Notes: generated by a model from the letters alone, not told the origin. Numbered from the stretch's first letter, positions 1 to 10,930 are shown. The stretch is 18,110 nt of DNA from Ichthyophonus hoferi (GCA_002751075.1 NAOQ01000905.1:4692-22801); one strand, 5' to 3'. Program-made: numbers and translations.

Positions 1-95
1 TATGTGTATGTGTATGTGTATATGTATGTGTATGTGTATGTGTATGTATATATGTATGTGTATGTATATATGTATGTGTATGTGTATATGTATAC
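1..95. repeat. TATGTG/TATATG microsatellite in intron
   Basis: Near-continuous mixture of TATGTG and TATATG hexamers from the left edge, followed by the pyrimidine-rich acceptor region of the first visible exon. It therefore occupies an intron of the HAT-repeat gene. Confidence 0.9.
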
Positions 96-143
96 TGGTG
101 TACACCTATATACCAACCTCTCTTGCTGCTTCCCTCTCCCCAG

Positions 144-3100
144 GGGTAATGATGAACTGTGGGCCTTGATGGCCGAGCTGACAGGACGAGCCAATGGTGA
201 TGAAGATATGTGGAATGTCTTGAAGAAAGCCACCCAATTACTGCCTTCCTCTTTTAGGCTATGGACCCGTTATATCTTATCAAATGGGGTGTACTCCAAT
301 AGAAAGGTGGGTGCAACTACGATCAGGTTACCATGGTTACCAAGATAGTACAAGGGGAAGAGCAAGATTCTTTTAGCTAGGTTTATTAAGAAGATGATAT
401 GATATGATATATTATAGGCCAAGGATATAAACTACTATGCAATGACTGGTTTTTCACTTTTATTTGCCCTTTAAGTATACACTTACATTCTTCGCCACCC
501 TATCTACCCAACCCGTACAGACTATCATAGGGGATGCTCTCAAAGTACTGTCACAGTGCAGCTACCAACCTAGAGGTCCTACCAGGGAAGGGTCGGCTGG
601 GTTGATGGCAGTGGTTGTACGAGGGGTAGTGGATGCAATTACTACCGGTAATACTCCAGATGCTGTGGTATTGCTGCAGGTAGCATTGGGGATAGGTAGG
701 CTTGCCTCTCCCTCTCTCCCATTTTATATCTTATAGTAACGTGGCCTTGTATCCTTTTGTTTCTTGTTTTCATACCAACCGGATGATGTAGCATGCTGTC
801 TGCAATTGGTCGTAGGTCCTTAATAAACGAGGTTCATTGTGTGGTTTATTTGGACTACTCATTATAATTGTTACTGGTGTTTACTTGCTAAACCATGTCC
901 TTATTTGTAACTATATCTTGTTGACTTACGACCAATTGTATTTTTTCTTATATATCATATCCAATACACTCATCCACAGCTACACCAATGCCCAGTGGCT
1001 TGGAAAATGTCGTCACATGTTTTACCACACGTGATCTTAGCCTTATATGGTTAGTGTATATCAGTCTCCAGGCCACAGGCAAGGTGCGATGGATTCTACT
1101 GCGTCCTATTGGTCCATTGTATGACCCGATTGTGAATCCCTTGGTAGATTTTTCAGAGGTGGCCAATCCTGGCCTCCCCTTTCACATATTAAAATCGGGT
1201 GAGTTTAATTATTTAATTATGTCTCTAGCTTGGTTGTGGTAGGGTGCGAGGCATCTATATACATATATACAGATATACATGGCTAAAGAGCTTGGCTAAA
1301 GAGCTGTCTCACATAGAGGATCACCAGTGCTTTGACTGGGTCGGCTTATCGGTGAATACGTTTACTTGGTGTCTTGTCACTTTTTCTTCTTTCTTTCTCT
1401 TTCCTTCTCTTTCTCTCACTTCCGCTCTCCTCCTCTCTCTCTCTCTCTGTGTGTTTCTCTCCCCACCTTTATTTACACACTTTCCTCTACAGCCTGCGAA
1501 GATGGGCTCCGTTCCTGCGACGACTCTATGAACAAACCAGGGGCAGACCAACAATATCCAGTAGAATTAGCACTAGTTTATATCGGATTAGCCTCTGCTT
1601 ATGGCCCGGCCGGAGAGGCAGCCATTCTAGCCCAACGATTTACTACACGTTGCCCTACCTCGCCCCCACTGTGGCTTATGAGAGCCAGTATTGCTGCTAA
1701 GACGTCGGTAAGCTGCCAGGTGGATGGTGTATGTTTTTAGGACTGGGACGGCCTGGGTATAGTGTAGAGAGAGAAAGAGAAAGAGAGGGGCTATATCTGT
1801 TCTTAATGTAATCTACTCTCATGTGTGTTTAGTTGTATCTGTACCAAATGTGCTAGTAAATGTAAATGTGATTTGGTGGTTGGTTGGTAGGTGGGTAGGT
1901 TGGTATGGTATGATAGCTATGTGATGGTACTGCTGTTGTGGTAGATTGCATAAGGAGAGGGAAAGGAAAGGAATAGCTATCAATATATTAAGACCTACAT
2001 TACTATCCGTAGGGGTTTGTAAAAACTGCATAGTATCATACTATCAAGTATACTATCATACCTGCTATCATATCTACTATCATTACATACTATCATACCT
2101 ACAGACCCAAGCACAGTTCCTTTGATGTATAGATTCATTATACTATAGCCATTATTAATTATTAGTATGGCCACAGCATGAAACGACATACAATTTTAGC
2201 CTAAAATGTAACCTTACTATTTCCATATTAGGGATGGGAAGGAGAGATGGGTGTCTATGAGACGGCACGTGCCATGCGCGATGCTATTGGTTTACTCCCT
2301 TTTACGGTGGTGGCTTTAGCTGCATCAAAAGCATGCATGAATGGGTGAGTGTTATAATGACGTTGGTCTGTGTACGTGTATGCATGTATGTGTATAGGTA
2401 TAGGTGTATAGATAGATATGTTCGTAACAAAGTACCCACAATTTTTAAACATGTACCTTAATATTGTTATTACTCTATTCCTTCAAATATACACATACAC
2501 ACACATACATACCCTAGCATAACAGAATATAATATAATATAATACACCATACTGTAGCATATTATACTATACTATACCATACCATAACATAACAGAACTT
2601 AACCTAACCTACCATAACATAACATAATTTACCGTAACATACATACACATACATATACACACATATATACCCACTCAGCCCAGATAAAGGTTCAGACAAC
2701 CAGGAGATGTACAAGTTAAAAGGCCTAGCCTGGTTACTATGGGCGGTGGAAGGGTTCTACCTACCCAATAATGAACAAGTGCAAGAAGACAGAGACATGT
2801 TAGAGTATGGGCGTCTGTTGTTTCGTCGCCATCTAGGCCTAACTGTAGACTATGCAGAACATCTCCCTGCTCTGTTGCCAGGCCATTCTCACAGTGAACT
2901 GCGTTCATCCGCCTCCTTTTGGCTCTGTTATTTTAGATATGTCGAGATATCATCTGGTATGTGTTATATATATACTATTGTATTGTATTGTATTGCTTTG
3001 CTTTGTAATTCCAATATCTGACGTCAGTTAGATAATCCAGGCATCTAATTTACTATTACCCTAATATGGCTTAATGATACTTAATTAATTGCCATAACTG

Positions 3101-3221
3101 CACTCCCTCGTAATTATTTTGATATACTAATATGCAGATTATAGGATATTGATTGTATTTATATACCCTCAAGGGTAATTTTAAATGGTAGCTGTCATAT
3201 TTACCGTGGGATTTCTGATCA

Positions 3222-3257
<36 letters not shown>

Positions 3258-5973
3258 GTATGCATGTTTACAGAGGTGCATAACATTTGGTGTCTACCTT
3301 GTGTGTGGTTAGATATAGAAAACACAAGGCAATGCTATGATATGTTCTATTGACACTGTAACTATGATACCCTTTCCTTCCTCCAATCAAATAAAGGTTT
3401 AGCTGAGCCCTGGGAGGACTTTGAGACTGCATTGACCTCTGTGTCTGATGTGGAGGGCCAATCACAACTGTGGAAGGCCTGTCTTAATTGGCTATCCAAT
3501 GCAGCCTTAGCACATCCTAGCAACGCAAAAATTATATCCCGTATAACCAGCCTATCATACAGGTAATCCCATTTTGATTAAACGGTACCTGGCTGATACG
3601 TAGGGATTCTTTCTTTTATTATTTCTCTCTCTCTCTCTCCATATATATATGTAATTAACTACTTATAATTAATTTGAGCTGCGAAATTTGGGCTGTGGGT
3701 TTGAGTGGCATAGTTAGTAATATTGAAACTATGATGTCATAGTGACGGCTATTGGTCAGGGATAATAGATGATCATGTATCATGTATATATATATATACA
3801 TTCTGCCGCCTTGTAAGTGGGTGGTTTTTAAGGTTTCACTCAACTGAAACCTTCTCAATTGGCCTCCTAGCTGTGGTGCTCCCTCTCATTGGACTTAAAC
3901 ATAATATAATATACTGTTCATTTATTTTAAGTTATACTAAACACTGAGCCCGACTTACCCTGTTGATATAGCATTCTGATTACATTTTTACATACATTGA
4001 CTCGATGTATATATATTGACTCTATACTAGATTGTACCCCACCAAGCACTAGCGCTAACAGCAACTCTATCATAACATAACGTACATGTGCACCCACCCT
4101 TATTATATCAGATTTATACGGGAGGTATCTACAAGGGAATGCAGTGAAGCTACTTGTATACTAGCTCTAGCTGACAGAGGATTGGATGCTAGTCATGTGT
4201 ACAATATGGTTGACTACTCGGATTTAATCGCTGTTTTTCACCAAGTGCTTTGTTGTATTCCGTGCGCGAAGCATGGCCGAGTATATGAGGATATGATTGA
4301 CCGATATAAAGGTAGTACTGTGATGTGATTTGCCCGTGATATAACCGTGGTAGATTAATATATGTAAGGAGATGGTTAAAAGTATGTGAGCAGTGGTCTG
4401 GAACTATGCAAAAGGAGCCCAATTGTAATAGTACCCACTTCATGGTTTTATCTGTTCACACACACAAGTACATATATACTAAGTGGGATCGGATTTTCTT
4501 ATGTGGCACTAGTTGGTGTGATTATATGGCAGACAGTTTATTAATGTATAAAGCAAATTATAAATTATTATCATAAAGCCATACCATGTCCTATTGGCCC
4601 AAGGTCACTACTTCCCATTTCTATTGACCAGAAAGATAGGGCAGTGATCATGTGATCATGTGACCCTCCTTCGGGTGAGATGATCATGACCTTCATGACT
4701 GGTTTGTAGTGATTATCCGTATATAAGGTCTATGCTATATATGGGCTTAAGTAGAGGTATGTGATCTCCTGATGACGTAACTGACGCACGTGTATGATGG
4801 CTATGGTTAGGATGCCCAGCGTTCTGGATTATGGCTGGCAAGTTTATTGACGAAACAGGTATGTGTATGTACTTATATGTATATTATACAATATCATATC
4901 ACATAACATTATATTATATACCAATACACCGTGTGCTTATAGTTATTGTTTGTATTTATACCTTGACTTGTTTTACTTACTTCACAGTCTCTGGGTCTAG
5001 ACCTATATCTATATACCTATATCTAGTTAGCCACTACTACTATTTCAATCCCAGTCTCATTTCTTTTTCTGTTAGAACACATTCCCCCATTACATGTCCC
5101 CTTGCCCCTGTCCTATATATATTGCTAGAGTCCATCCATCAACCTAGTTGTTGTAGGACCCTCTACTATCTCCTATACACTATACACTAATATACCTTAC
5201 TGTTGCTAGGTGGCCTCCCTGAGAGCGCTTCACGTGTTCTACAGCGTGGCCTTTTGACCTGTCGTGATAGTCCCTCTCTGTGGTCCGCGGCTGCCATGTG
5301 TGAGACTAAACACGGACAGGCACCGCCCGCACGGTGGCTCTATAGTGTTGGTTAGTACACGTTCCCTTGCTTTCCTTCTCTAATCTTTAGCCTCTCTAGC
5401 CTCTCCTTCCCTATATACTATCATACTATCATACATGTATATTATATATACACACATTCGTTCTTATATGCATATATTAGGTATTATGAGTCCATTGCAC
5501 GTTATTCTTCCAGCCCGTCCCTATCAATTTTAGGTTCTATATTATTATATTACTATAGTACTATATGATTGTCCTCACAACAGCATATACTAAAGCAAAT
5601 AATAATCAATAATAACATACATACACTAGAATACATATACATTATACCTGTATACACTAACATTACAATTACTATTCCTACTACTATCACAATTATAATT
5701 AGTAATAGTATTATTATATTTTTTATTACAATCAATACTATGGATATGAAACGGTTAAACAGTATAGTATGACAGCTTGACAATGTATATTATAACCTGA
5801 TTGTGCCTGTGTGGTGGGGTGGTTCTTCAGCTGTGGGTGAGCTGCCACTACATGGTAGTCTATGGCTCGAGTATGTGGACCTGGAGGTTAAAGACAATAG
5901 TACTCCTGCGGTGATAGAAGCGGTGAAAGAAGCTGCTAGAGCAAGAGGGGTCTTGATCGATTTGATTGACTGA
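144..5973 (+). CDS. HAT-repeat protein, UTP6-like (5' partial, 11 exons)
   Basis: Exons I infer: 144-306, 521-695, 980-1198, 1493-1707, 2232-2344, 2679-2956, 3397-3562, 4112-4311, 4811-4858, 5210-5350 and 5831-5973 (TGA stop). All introns are GT-AG and every junction keeps frame, giving about 619 residues with the N-terminus off the left edge. The protein shows repeated helical units with the HAT signature (an aromatic W/Y pair, then an acidic end), for example LWTRYILSNG, IWLVYISLQA, LWLMRASIAA, FWIMAGKFIDE and LWLEYVDLEV. HAT repeats are known scaffolds in RNA-processing complexes. The last units (SASRVLQRGLLTC, RWLYSVAVGEL, SLWLEYVDLE) follow the order I recall at the C-terminus of UTP6, a U3 snoRNP protein of the nucleolar SSU processome. 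The visible part is about as long as whole human UTP6, so insertions or another HAT family (NRDE2, PRP6, CSTF3 types) remain possible. HAT-repeat gene: confident; UTP6: moderate. Confidence 0.8.
1378..1492 (+). promoter_or_regulatory. Long polypyrimidine tract and 3' splice site before exon 4
   Basis: About 95 nt almost free of purines, with TTTCTTTCTC-like runs and a (CT)n stretch at about 1433-1447, ending with CTCTACAG. It is an unusually long pyrimidine tract for this gene; most of its other acceptors have only short ones. The CT tract itself is a simple repeat. Confidence 0.7.
1708..2231. repeat. Intron 4 with imperfect CTATCATA tandem repeats (about 2032-2101)
   Basis: A 524-nt intron (GTAAGC to ATTAG). 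Its middle has a purine-rich GAGAGAAAG patch near 1767-1785 and a GGT-rich patch near 1874-1908. Further on, ACTATCATA or close variants recur about every 10-13 nt. No coding or RNA gene is seen inside it. Confidence 0.65.
2520..2665. repeat. Low-complexity ATAACAT/AACCTA tract in intron 5
   Basis: Intron 5 (2345-2678) carries TATAA and ACTATA runs, then CATAACATAAC and AACCTAACCTA short repeats, then CATACA runs up to the acceptor CACTCAG. The AACCTA pair resembles telomere-type units but there are only two copies, so no telomere is implied. Confidence 0.65.
3226..3254. repeat. (AT)n microsatellite in intron 6
   Basis: An uninterrupted AT dinucleotide run of about 29 nt inside the 2957-3396 intron. 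The rest of that intron is AT-rich without recognised features. Confidence 0.95.
3563..4111 (+). other. Intron 7 of the HAT-repeat gene, no embedded gene seen
   Basis: 549 nt, from GTAATC to ATATCAG. It holds a short (CT)n stretch near 3625-3639 and a (TA)n stretch near 3785-3797. I see no RNA-gene motif or extended open frame. Confidence 0.6.
4654..4685 (+). repeat. Imperfect hairpin in intron 8
   Basis: Arms GATCATGTGACCC (4654-4666) and GGGTGAGATGATC (4673-4685) pair with two mismatches around a six-base loop containing TTC, with a possible UUCG-type alternative closure. It lies in a patch of intron 8 (4312-4810) that is less AT-rich than the rest, which also has repeated GATCATG words. 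It is a structural observation only. Confidence 0.55.
4811..4858 (+). other. 48-nt exon 9 of the HAT-repeat gene
   Basis: A small exon bounded by TTAG and GTATGT, phase 1 on both sides, so it is symmetric and could be skipped without a frame change. It encodes CPAFWIMAGKFIDETG, the second helix region of a HAT unit whose first helix (HGRVYEDMIDRYKG) ends exon 8. Splitting a repeat unit across a long intron is consistent with its neighbours. Confidence 0.75.
5351..5830 (+). other. Intron 10 of the HAT-repeat gene
   Basis: 480 nt from GTTAGT to TTCTTCAG. It contains two ACTATCATA copies near 5416-5431 and a long ATTA/ATAATA-rich segment (about 5530-5740). Open frames there on both strands are composed of AT-rich codons and look like chance. 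Confidence 0.6.
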
Positions 5974-6470
5974 TAAAGACAGTAGTGCGATTGGAGGATG
6001 AGAAACAGTGAGAAACAGACCATGGGCGAAATTTGGACTTGGAGGGGGGGGTTTATGATATGAAAATTACAACCCGACTAGGTGGAAGGGGTCGTGACAG
6101 GGCATAAAGGTAGGTAAGGGTCTGGCTACATGGCCAAAGAGTTGAGAGAAAGTGTGTTACGTGTTATATGATAGGAGAGGTGTGTGGTGTAGTATTGGTG
6201 TTAACTGGTTGATCTCTTGATCTTTAACTGTGTGAGATGTATGAGATGTATGATATGTATGTCATGCACAATGGTATACTGTGTGTGCATGTGTATGTGG
6301 CAAATAGTAGGAAGGGTGGGTAAGTATGTGGTATAATACACCCATTGTAGATTGTAAGGTTGGTTAGGTTAAGGAACAGAATAGAGTAGAGTATGTATGT
6401 ATGTGCACAGATGGTCTACAGTAATGAAAGGGTAGGGTGTGGTATTGCACATACCAGGGCCCTATCAGCT
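5974..6470 (+). other. 3' flank of the HAT-repeat gene, G/T-rich
   Basis: Presumed 3' UTR and downstream DNA. It is C-poor on this strand, includes a G run near 6042-6049, and has GTGTGTG and TGTATGTATG words. No exact AATAAA hexamer is evident until about 6891, so the cleavage site cannot be placed. No further gene is seen. Confidence 0.5.
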
Positions 6471-6471
6471 T

Positions 6472-6552
6472 CATTATTATTGTTATTTTATGTTTTATTT
6501 TGTTTTATTTTATGTTTTATTTTATTTATTTATTTATTTTAATTTTTTTAAT
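6472..6552. repeat. TTTTATTTTG/TTTA low-complexity tract
   Basis: T-rich quasi-repeats (TTTTATG, TTTTATTTTG, then TTTATTTATT) with almost no C. It begins a broader T-rich stretch reaching about 6780. Confidence 0.8.
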
Positions 6553-9500
6553 GTTAGTCTTAATTTTGGATTTTTTTCTTCTTTTATTGCTTTGGTTGTG
6601 ATTTTCAGCCAGTAATATTCAACTACCCACTATATATCTTTTTCACTTCTGTATCGATTATCTCTGTCAACCATTGCATGTATATCATATACCTTAATTT
6701 CCTTGATTATTTTCTTTGTCTCTGTTTTTGTTTTCTTATTGCGAGTGTTTTTCTATTTCTTTTACCTTACCATACTGGGTCTTGGTAAGTACTTGCGTAT
6801 CTTGTAGCGAAACATGAAACATAGATTATTATTAGGCATATGTACCTTTATCAATTCATTTTCATTTGTCCTATTGGGTTATAAATTTTGAATAAATTTT
6901 TGTATGTAAGGTTATACATGGTATTTTTTTAGAAAAAAGAAAACGAGAGGGAGAGGGAGAGACATGCACAATGTATATGTATATGTATCTAACATAAATT
7001 AATGAGTATGAAAGAAAGGGTGCTAGGATTATTGATTTAATAAGAAACAAAAGCTTAGAGAGATGATGATAAAGACAAAACAGATATGGTTTTGTTTGGT
7101 GATTGCGTATTCTCTTACCCACATTAGTTTTTTTTTTCTCTTGCTTAACGCTGTTTTTTCTTTGTAATCTTCTCTTTTGTCTGCTCTAAGCTATTACGTG
7201 TTATATAGTCGGTCATACTTTCTGTTGATATTCACATTTACCTTGTTTCTAAACACCATGGTTGTTAATGTGAGTTATTATGTCCTCAATGTGCTATTAC
7301 AAAGGACCCATTCATGCATACATAGAAGCATACATAGAAACATACCTAAAAGAGTATACAAGAAGCACATTTGTCCTTTCTCTAGCCTGTAGTAGTTTAT
7401 TCTTAATTTTCATACACTGCAATTGATGGAATATACAAGGATGGGCAGACAATCAACATGGATTTACTCACAATGCATAGACTGGTAGTTATTGGGTAAC
7501 ACCGAAAACATATATAGTAGTTAATAGTGATATTCCGATACTTACTTTCATCTTCTGTTCTATTTTATTCTATTCTTTTTCACTGCTTCTCCTTCTTCTT
7601 CCTTCTTCTTTCACTCCAATATATATATATTTCTTCTACATTATCACAGATTTCTCTCGTTACCTCTACCTTATCTTATTCTATTTTCTATTCTCTCCTC
7701 TTCCCTGCCTCCCCTCTATTTTTCTCTCTGTTTTATTGGTCTGTGTATGTTGATGCAATGCAATATATATGTATGCGCAGTGTCTTACTGTTTTCTTTAT
7801 TGTGCTATATATACACATTAGGAATATATACCAGTACTTACAACACTCTCTATGCATCTCATTTATAATTAATTCAAACCCGTCCTTATTCGTGATTTAA
7901 AATTTAACTCCAATTTTACTTTCTTTACATATATATGCGATCTCAATTTTAAGCATTATTATTCATTTGCAATAAATTACTTTAAGGTGAGACTATTGGT
8001 ATTATATATTGTAATCTTATAATCCAATTGGTTATTTTCATGTCGATATATATGATATATATATGTATGTAGACTGTAGCTACTTGTGGTGTAACTACGT
8101 TTTTCTATCTCTTTTTTTTTTCCATCTCTTTTTTTCTTTCTATATCTTTCTAGACTATCAATCTTTTCTATTGCCTGTATGCAAACTTGCACCCATCTAC
8201 ACACGCATGCACATATGCCAGCAAACATACCTATATATATATATCTATACATTATATACATACATATATATCTATACGTATGTATTGTATATATGTATGT
8301 ATACACATACCACCACAACGACATATATATATATAAAACATACATACAATATGCAGAGAACGTTACAAGACCCTTCCACATCGTCTAGTACCTGACCCCC
8401 CTAGCCAAGGTTTGCCTTCTCTCTCCCTTCTCTGATACTATACTATTATTGTCCATTTTAAGCTTCTTTACCTTGACCAGTCGATGAATTTTAATTTGAT
8501 AGAAATGTACTGTGACATAGTACTGAGCCATACACGTATTATTACTCTACGTACATGCTGCATATGGGTCGTTTTGTATATGGTTTTTATTCTCTTTTAC
8601 TATGATTAATGGCATAGTGTCCTCACTTATTACACACTCCCTCCCTACTTTCATCCTTGTACGGCCATCTTCCATCTTTTACTAATGCCTGCATTATGAT
8701 TTATGAATGTTGTTTAAGTTTTCTAGGTTGTTTTTTTTTAAAACAAAAAAAAAAAGTTTTAATGCACGATGCTATAATTGTGCATTTGTTCCTATTTATT
8801 ACTAGCTTACAACTAATCTTTACTCTGGAGGTATTGCTGGTTTCTTTAGGTGGACGGGTATGTATGAATGGACAGAGTCAGTCTGTCGAACTAAACTAAG
8901 TTATTTATATATTTATATAGGGGTAGAGAGTATCAAACGTTTGTATAATAATAACATAAGAAATCGCTATGTAGTTTTCTGTTCTTGAATGATGTACGTA
9001 GTACGAGTGGAGAGTATATTCATCTGTCTGTATAGTGAACTGAACTAATGAATGTTTCTTAGTAGGTTGCTTTACAAGAGATGGTTTAATAATAGATATA
9101 GTAAACATTAAAGTAGATATATATATATGTATATACTACATACTCTTGGGCGGCTGGTCCGATAGTCAATAGCCAAGATGGCATATCATTACCGACTTTC
9201 AATAAAGGTACTGGTTTTGTTGAATTGTCGAGAAAGGTTTTGTTTGTTGTTAGGGGTTATCGATTTCAATATTCTTTCCATGACGTATTATTACCTGTAC
9301 ATACTATACTATATATATGTATCTCTCTTTTCATTAAAAAATAAGCAAGTCCTACAGAATGCTGTTTAATCAGCAGTATGATACTATGATAGTAGGTCTG
9401 TATTTGTATATTTAATTATATATCTCAACCAATATATGCCTATATAAGTGAGTATGTACATGATTATCAGTCTTATATAAAATGTTAAATATCCAATAAG

Positions 9501-9660
9501 GGAAGGAGATGATAATCCTACTACAGCTTTCCTTCAACATGACTGCAGATGCATATTGACATGCTAATTCTAAAGGAGGGTATTTGATTTCCGAGTCAGT
9601 GATGGTTGCATAGTGTAATGTCGTCAACGTGTAATGTTTATTGAGCCATCAGCACCAGGC
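6553..9660. other. Intergenic AT-rich DNA, no supported gene
   Basis: No open frame here has convincing amino-acid composition. It contains T-rich and TC-rich tracts (7540-7740, 8100-8150), TATATA/CATACATA microsatellite DNA (about 8225-8350), and an A/T run with dyad symmetry near 8730-8757. A short frame with a good start context begins at 9178 (MAYHYRLSIK) but is not otherwise supported. Confidence 0.6.
8225..8350. repeat. TATATA / ATACATAC microsatellite region
   Basis: Alternating (TA)n runs and CATACATA or TATGTATG words over about 125 nt, interrupted by a short CACCACAACGAC segment. Frames running through it encode only Tyr/Ile/Thr/His-rich simple sequence. Confidence 0.8.
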
Positions 9661-9671
9661 TGTGTCTCTAA

Positions 9672-9731
9672 GATATAAAAGGGATCGTAATTGTCCGCCA
9701 AATTGAAGCAGTTGCTGCTCCAATTATTTGG
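9672..9731 (+). other. TATAAAAG motif followed by a 14-bp-class hairpin
   Basis: ATATAAAAG lies at about 9672-9680. About 18 nt on is a hairpin with arms AATTGAAGCAG (9701-9711) and CTGCTCCAATT (9715-9725): one mismatch and a three-base TTG loop. Outer CCA/TGG pairing comes after a bulge. The surrounding 9640-9850 is less AT-rich than its flanks and has two CCAAT-type words near 9793 and 9815. It might be a small transcription unit or just a chance dyad; no RNA family is recognised. Confidence 0.3.
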
Positions 9732-9849
9732 CTGGATGGGGTGCTTTATGCTAGGTATGGCCGTAACCGACAGACAAAGCTATTGAGAAGCAGCCATTGG
9801 CTAAGATTCAATCAACCAATCAGTGTAAGCCCTCCAGTCATCAGAGTAA

Positions 9850-10707
9850 TGTATTACAGTACAGCATTTACACCTATAATAGCCTAAAGTGACATGAATA
9901 CAAGCTCTACTTCTTTAACTATTGGACCTAGTTATCAAGTGTAGTAACAATAGACTGTATAAAAAGTGTGTTCGAAAATTAAAAATAGGTTGCAAATACA
10001 AGTACTTTAACTGGACGCACAGCACCTTTAAAATTTAAAATGTCGGGACGAATAGTTAGTCTGTCATAAGAGGAAGACAAAATGCATGTATATGGTATTT
10101 ATGCTAACTTGAAGAAAACGAAAATAGTCTGTATAATGAATGTGTTTTGACACAATAACAGTTATGATGTTTTTATGATTAAGCAGAATGTACTAAATCT
10201 GGTTTATATTACACTCTTGTATATCCTAAAATATATGTGTGACAATAACTAAATACTTGTAGACGCTACGTACCAAGCAGTGTCATTGCTATATATTATA
10301 TCCGGATGTAGGTCAACAGGAATACAAGTCGTAATTGTATTCTATTATATAATAAGCACTATATATAGTTATGCCAAATCAATACAATATAGTAATATCA
10401 TAATACAATATCATAACAATGACAGCAAAGATAAGTTAATGTATATATATGCGTTCATAGATTAAGCGCATAGCAATACACTAGATAAAGGCAAACCAGC
10501 ATGAGATATACTGTATTTTCTTGATGTGTTTAATGTTATTTTCATGAGAATTATGCCAATACAGTTATTAACTGGAGTTGATCATGACTGCAAGTATCCT
10601 GAGATCATTTATATCTCGATCTTTGAAAATATCAAATAATGTGATAAAAGAAATTGTATCATTGAGAGTATTTTAAGTCCTGATAGTATAATTAATGATC
10701 ATAAAAA
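9850..10707. other. Intergenic AT-rich DNA, nothing recognised
   Basis: No coding, RNA-gene or strong repeat signal was found on either strand. Only short ATA-rich tracts are present (for example 10340-10420). Confidence 0.6.
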
Positions 10708-10795
10708 ATGATAATAAAATTGATAATAAAATGCTAATAAAATGATAGTAAAATGATAATAAAATAATAATAAAATATAAGATGATAATAAAATG
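10708..10795. repeat. Minisatellite of ATGATAATAAA units
   Basis: About eight degenerate copies of an 11-12-nt unit. Six contain an exact AATAAA on the plus strand and one has AGTAAA. It lies about 370 nt upstream of the LSM5 start codon. Confidence 0.85.
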
Positions 10796-10890
10796 ATGCA
10801 AATTCTACAACACAAACGTTAAGAAATAAATTTCAAAGCATGCTGTGAGAATTCTCTCCAATTAAATCTAGATCTTCTGACAATCTCCTA

Positions 10891-10930
10891 CTATATCCAA
10901 ATTTATCCAAATTTATCCTAATTTATCCAA
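10891..10930. repeat. Four-copy 10-nt repeat (ATTTATCCAA)
   Basis: Four adjacent 10-nt blocks: CTATATCCAA, ATTTATCCAA, ATTTATCCTA and ATTTATCCAA. Related TATTCAACTA words continue to about 10985. It lies in the presumed upstream region of LSM5. Confidence 0.8.

Noticed and set aside
680-695. Earlier donor CAG|GTAGCA at 679 for exon 2
   Set aside because: It would leave phase 0, and exon 3 then meets a stop. The GATAG|GTAGGC donor at 695 gives the phase that exon 3 needs.
1050-1071. A 22-nt GT...AG segment inside exon 3 that could be a tiny intron
   Set aside because: Removing it shifts the frame to an early stop. Reading through keeps a good HAT unit (IWLVYISLQATGKVRW).
2595-2615. AACCTAACCTA as a telomere-type repeat
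   Set aside because: Only about two units inside an intron of low-complexity sequence.
9178-9369. 63-codon open frame with a good start context (MAYHYRLSIK)
   Set aside because: Composition turns into Tyr/Leu-rich AT-driven residues. No family match or splice partner is evident.
9412-9627. Minus-strand 71-codon open frame
   Set aside because: Residue mix is partly protein-like at its start but becomes His/Tyr/Ile-rich; no homology recognised and no splice context.
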